Positions 7,115 to 9,198 of a DNA stretch of 9,198 nt are shown in pieces; position 1 is the first letter of the stretch; each line of letters starts with the position of its first letter. Under the pieces are notes generated by a model. The model saw only the letters and a list, made by a program, of their open reading frames with translations, had not been told where the DNA came from and made no database searches. This stretch comes from Bacillota bacterium (GTDB lineage Bacteria > Bacillota > Clostridia > Acetivibrionales > DSM-1351): positions 1 through 9,198 of the forward strand of contig JAEZRV010000076.1 in NCBI GenBank assembly GCA_023444055.1, in the 5' to 3' direction. The translations under genes and the position numbers were made by a program.

Positions 7115-7150
7115 GACTAATAGTCACAAATGGTCATAAATGGTCACAAA
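7115..7150. promoter_or_regulatory. Phased 10-base repeats with a palindrome, probable regulator site
   Basis: Three adjoining 10-base units are seen: TAGTCACAAA (7121-7130), TGGTCATAAA (7131-7140) and TGGTCACAAA (7141-7150). The first unit overlaps the palindrome GACTAATAGTC (7115-7125), which gives one inverted and three direct half-sites of the form TRGTC, all one helical turn apart. The site lies about 175-210 bases before the GH74 start codon. Binding of a transcription factor is inference; no regulator gene is in the window. Confidence 0.5.
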
Positions 7151-7274
7151 AAACCTTATCACCCCCCCTTTTTTAATGTAGTTTTTAGTCAAAAAATCAA
7201 ATTATTTTCACCTCCCAATTTTATATTGGAATTAGTTTATATACTAAAAGTGTATTACTTATACGTTAAACAAG

Positions 7275-7319
7275 GTACTGTAATAATTGCATAGTATGTA
7301 CTGTAATAATTGCATAGTA
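7275..7319. repeat. Tandem duplication of a 23-base unit
   Basis: Two adjoining copies, 7275-7297 and 7298-7319, agree at all 22 shared positions. Each starts GTACTGTAATAATT and ends GCATAGTA. Within each, TACT and AGTA form the outer ends of an imperfect palindrome, as an operator half-site pair might. It lies about 370-410 bases before cobT and 335-380 before the GH74 start. Confidence 0.8.
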
Positions 7320-7537
7320 ACAAAATTATTTTCAAGGATACGATAATCAGTGTGCCAAGACAGTTCCTTATAACTGAGAATTAAAACACCAAAGATGACA
7401 AATTATTCAAATCAAAAATCGACTTAATTAGTGTGAATAACAAAAAAAGCTTCTTATAAGTAATATTATACAGTTCTTTACCCAATAAGTGTTAAAAATT
7501 TGTAGAAAAATATTTAGGAATGTTAAAAAATATCTAA

Positions 7538-7567
7538 TTGTTCAACTATAAGGACTTTCTGTATAAG
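7538..7567 (+). promoter_or_regulatory. Weak candidate sigma-A promoter for cobT
   Basis: TTGTTC (7538-7543) and TATAAG (7562-7567) are 18 bases apart. The -10 element is good and the -35 only partial. This would give a 5' leader of about 110 bases. In DNA this AT-rich such matches are common, so it is a candidate only. Confidence 0.25.
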
Positions 7568-7685
7568 CATTTTCAAATCATACAATTAAATATATAATAA
7601 ATAGCATACGTGTAAATTTGCTTAGGATACATGTAATATTAGTAAAGAATATAAAATCAAAAATACATATATAGGGGTAAATAAA

Positions 7686-8741
7686 ATGTTAAATGAATTA
7701 CTAAATAAAATAGAACCTTTAGATATAAACTCAATGAAGGCAGCTCAAACACGATTAGATAGTCTTACCAAGCCACTTGGAAGTCTTGGTAAGCTTGAGG
7801 ATATGATAGTAAAACTTTCAGGTATAAATTCTTCACCTAACCCAAAAGTTGATAATAAGGCTATTGTCATCATGTGTGCCGATAACGGAGTAGTTGAAGA
7901 GGGGGTTAGTTCTTGTCCAAAGAGCGTTACAGCATCGGTAACCTGTAATTTTACTCGTGGAATAACTGCAGTAAATGTATTTTCAAGGCTTACGCAGTCA
8001 AAGGTTGTGGTAGTTGATGTCGGTGTTGATGCTGATATATCTAATGCTGTAATATTTAACAGAAAAATCAGAAAGGGCACTTGGAATATGGCTAAGGGTC
8101 CTGCCATGACACGTGAGGAAGCAATAGCAGGTATTATGACTGGAATTGAGATTGTAAAGGATTTAAAAGCTGAAGGAATAAATCTTTTAGGGACAGGAGA
8201 AATGGGAATTGGAAACACCTCCACAAGCAGCGCGGTTACAGCAGTTTTTACAGGTACACCAGTTGATAAATTAGTTGGTATAGGCTCTGGTCTTTCAAAG
8301 GAAGCATACATAAATAAAATTGGAGTAATTCAAAAAGCAATAGAAATAAATCAGCCTCATTCTAGCGATCCTATAGATGTTCTTGCGAAGGTTGGAGGTT
8401 TTGATATTGCAGGCCTTACAGGTTGTTTTTTAGGAGCTGCTATATACAGATTACCAATTGTTATTGATGGATTTATTTCTGCGGCTGCCGCATTAACAGC
8501 TATTCGAATAAATCCAGCAGCTAGGGATTATATGTTTACATCCCACGGCTCAGCAGAGCCAGGTGCAGATATTGTTATGAAGGCAATAGATATGGAACCT
8601 ATGCTGAATCTAAACATGAGAGTAGGAGAAGGAACAGGTGCAGCTCTGGGTTTCCAAATTATTGATGCAGCAATGGCAGCATATACTCAGATGGGAACCT
8701 TTAACGATGCGGAGATAACGCAATATGTGCCTCAAGAGTAG
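7686..8741 (+). CDS. cobT: Nicotinate-nucleotide--dimethylbenzimidazole phosphoribosyltransferase
   Basis: A 351-residue cytoplasmic enzyme that moves phosphoribose from nicotinate mononucleotide to a lower-ligand base such as 5,6-dimethylbenzimidazole, making alpha-ribazole phosphate for the cobamide nucleotide loop. The length matches the family (about 350). Visible family motifs are LTKPLGSLGKLE at 27-38, ADNGVVEEGVS at 65-75, GEMGIGNTSTSSA at 171-183, SHGSAEPGA at 286-294, and RVGEGTGAA at 312-320 with Glu315 in the place of the catalytic Glu317 of Salmonella CobT. Glu172 matches the other conserved acidic residue. The His of the usual ADHG motif is Asn67 here. ATG 7686 has AGGGGT seven bases upstream. 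No other cobamide gene is in the window, and no riboswitch is evident, so it may serve salvage or have partners elsewhere. A T7 run at 8788-8794 follows without a clear hairpin. Confidence 0.96.
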   Translation: MLNELLNKIEPLDINSMKAAQTRLDSLTKPLGSLGKLEDMIVKLSGINSSPNPKVDNKAIVIMCADNGVVEEGVSSCPKSVTASVTCNFTRGITAVNVFSRLTQSKVVVVDVGVDADISNAVIFNRKIRKGTWNMAKGPAMTREEAIAGIMTGIEIVKDLKAEGINLLGTGEMGIGNTSTSSAVTAVFTGTPVDKLVGIGSGLSKEAYINKIGVIQKAIEINQPHSSDPIDVLAKVGGFDIAGLTGCFLGAAIYRLPIVIDGFISAAAALTAIRINPAARDYMFTSHGSAEPGADIVMKAIDMEPMLNLNMRVGEGTGAALGFQIIDAAMAAYTQMGTFNDAEITQYVPQE

Positions 8742-8842
8742 TAATCGCTGGATTAGTAATCAGGTTAATAAAGAATAATAGCTCCCATTTTTTTATAGTA
8801 TTGTGTTGCAGACTAGGAATAAGCTAGAGAAATAGAAAGTAA

Positions 8843-9047
8843 GTCTTTAAAGAAATTAATTAGTTAAGCAAGCACTAAGTATTAGAAGTAGATTTTAATA
8901 GACAAATTAAGACTTAATAAAGAAATTAAGTGGGAAAGCAAGTACTAAATGTGGGAAGTAGATTTTAACATAAAATTAAGTCTTAATAAAAAGAAATTAT
9001 GTGGAACAGCAAGCGCTAAATATAGAAGTATATTTAATGAAAATAAA
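8843..9047. repeat. Three imperfect tandem copies of a 68-base unit
   Basis: The copies are 8843-8910 (68 bases), 8911-8979 (69) and 8980-9047 (68), with a poorer partial copy after 9048. Shared blocks in order are G(T/A)CTTWAWAAAG near the start, AGCAAGYRCTAA in the middle (for example AGCAAGCACTAA, AGCAAGTACTAA, AGCAAGCGCTAA), and GAAGTAGATTTTAA towards the end. The two inner junctions each carry a perfect 13-base palindrome, ATTAAGACTTAAT (8906-8918) and ATTAAGTCTTAAT (8975-8987). Confidence 0.75.
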
Positions 9048-9174
9048 GATTTAAATATGAAAGGGAAACAGGGTTGAAAGAAATACAAAAAATAAATGAA
9101 GACTAACTATTAAAAGTCAAGTATTAAAATGTTATTTTTAGAATAAAGTGCAGAAATGTATTTTAGATATTTAT

Positions 9175-9198
9175 GAACCTTGAAAACTGCATGACAAA
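9175..9198 (+). promoter_or_regulatory. rRNA leader or spacer-like motif at the window end
   Basis: GAACCTTGAAAACTGCATGA closely resembles the conserved CTTTGAAAACTG-type element found before 16S or 23S rRNA genes in Firmicutes, where it takes part in precursor processing or antitermination. It suggests that an rRNA gene on the plus strand starts shortly beyond the window. No rRNA sequence itself is present. Confidence 0.5.

Larger units (their letters stand above)
6941..7685. other. Divergent intergenic region between GH74 gene and cobT
   Basis: A 745-base, very AT-rich stretch with no convincing gene on either strand. It must hold the promoters of both flanking genes. It contains the GH74 ribosome binding site (6948-6954), a phased repeat array (7115-7150), a C7-T6 tract (7162-7174), an orphan Shine-Dalgarno-like site (7210-7217), a near-palindrome TAGTTTATATACTA (7233-7246), a 23-base tandem duplication (7275-7319), a small hairpin CAGTT/AACTG near 7360-7377, and a weak cobT promoter candidate. 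I saw no B12-box or other cobalamin-riboswitch element before cobT. Confidence 0.7.
8742..9198. other. Non-coding region after cobT, probable approach to an rRNA operon
   Basis: No frame here looks like a gene. After cobT there is a T7 run (8788-8794) with no good stem. From 8843 to 9047 a 68-base unit repeats, a more diverged partial copy follows, and the window closes with an rRNA-leader-like motif at 9175-9198. The strand of the presumed rRNA operon would be plus. Confidence 0.6.

Noticed and set aside
7745..8311. 188-codon open frame on the minus strand inside cobT
   Set aside because: It lies wholly opposite cobT, has no family resemblance, and its composition follows from the well-conserved cobT codons. 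It is a shadow frame.
8739..8765. Short resemblance to a 16S rRNA segment (AATCGCT...TTAGTAATC)
   Set aside because: The match is only a few short words with altered spacing, and it starts at the cobT stop codon. It is better seen as a chance direct repeat of TAGTAATC.
8742..8795. Terminator for cobT at the T7 run
   Set aside because: No stable stem could be drawn in the bases before the T run, so I did not call it.
8843..9047. CRISPR array
   Set aside because: The repeats adjoin without unique spacers, are imperfect along the whole 68 bases, and no cas gene is near.

Overview
The window reads as a piece of an AT-rich Gram-positive (Firmicute, Clostridia-type) chromosome. The strongest clue is a secreted GH74 xyloglucanase with a C-terminal type I dockerin, so the host should be a cellulosome-forming, plant-fibre-degrading clostridium. 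The dockerin has Ala-Ile at the recognition positions of both calcium-binding repeats, which resembles the mesophilic Clostridium cellulolyticum/Ruminiclostridium group more than C. thermocellum. The species assignment is inference.

Layout: (1) 1-358 is the end of a tRNA cluster (Asp, Phe, Gly, Cys, all with encoded CCA) closed by a rho-independent terminator. (2) 366-3265 is an accessory, partly decayed stretch. It holds a short-chain dehydrogenase-like gene whose catalytic residues look altered, the headless and frameshifted remains of a Z1-domain helicase (a family known from MORC/MutL-type restriction-like defence systems), an internal scrap of an IS6/IS240-type transposase, and a short unassigned coding scrap. 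(3) 3266-4081 is an intact flavodoxin/ferredoxin fusion of the EFR1 type. (4) 4181-4227 is a strong bidirectional terminator between that gene and the convergent GH74 gene on the minus strand (4307-6940). (5) 6941-7685 is a 745-base divergent intergenic region rich in short repeats that look like regulator sites. (6) 7686-8741 is an intact cobT for lower-ligand activation in cobamide synthesis. (7) 8742-9198 has no gene. It carries about three copies of a 68-base repeat and ends in a motif typical of clostridial rRNA operon leaders or spacers, so an rRNA gene may begin just past the window.

The genes do not form one pathway. GH74, cobT and EFR1 are separately transcribed housekeeping or niche genes, while 366-3265 looks like a turnover site next to a tRNA cluster. 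I found no intact new multi-gene system. The items most worth checking are the Asn/Lys exchange in the SDR catalytic tetrad, the phased 10-base repeat array upstream of GH74, the 23-base tandem duplication between GH74 and cobT, and the 68-base palindrome-joined repeats before the presumed rRNA leader.
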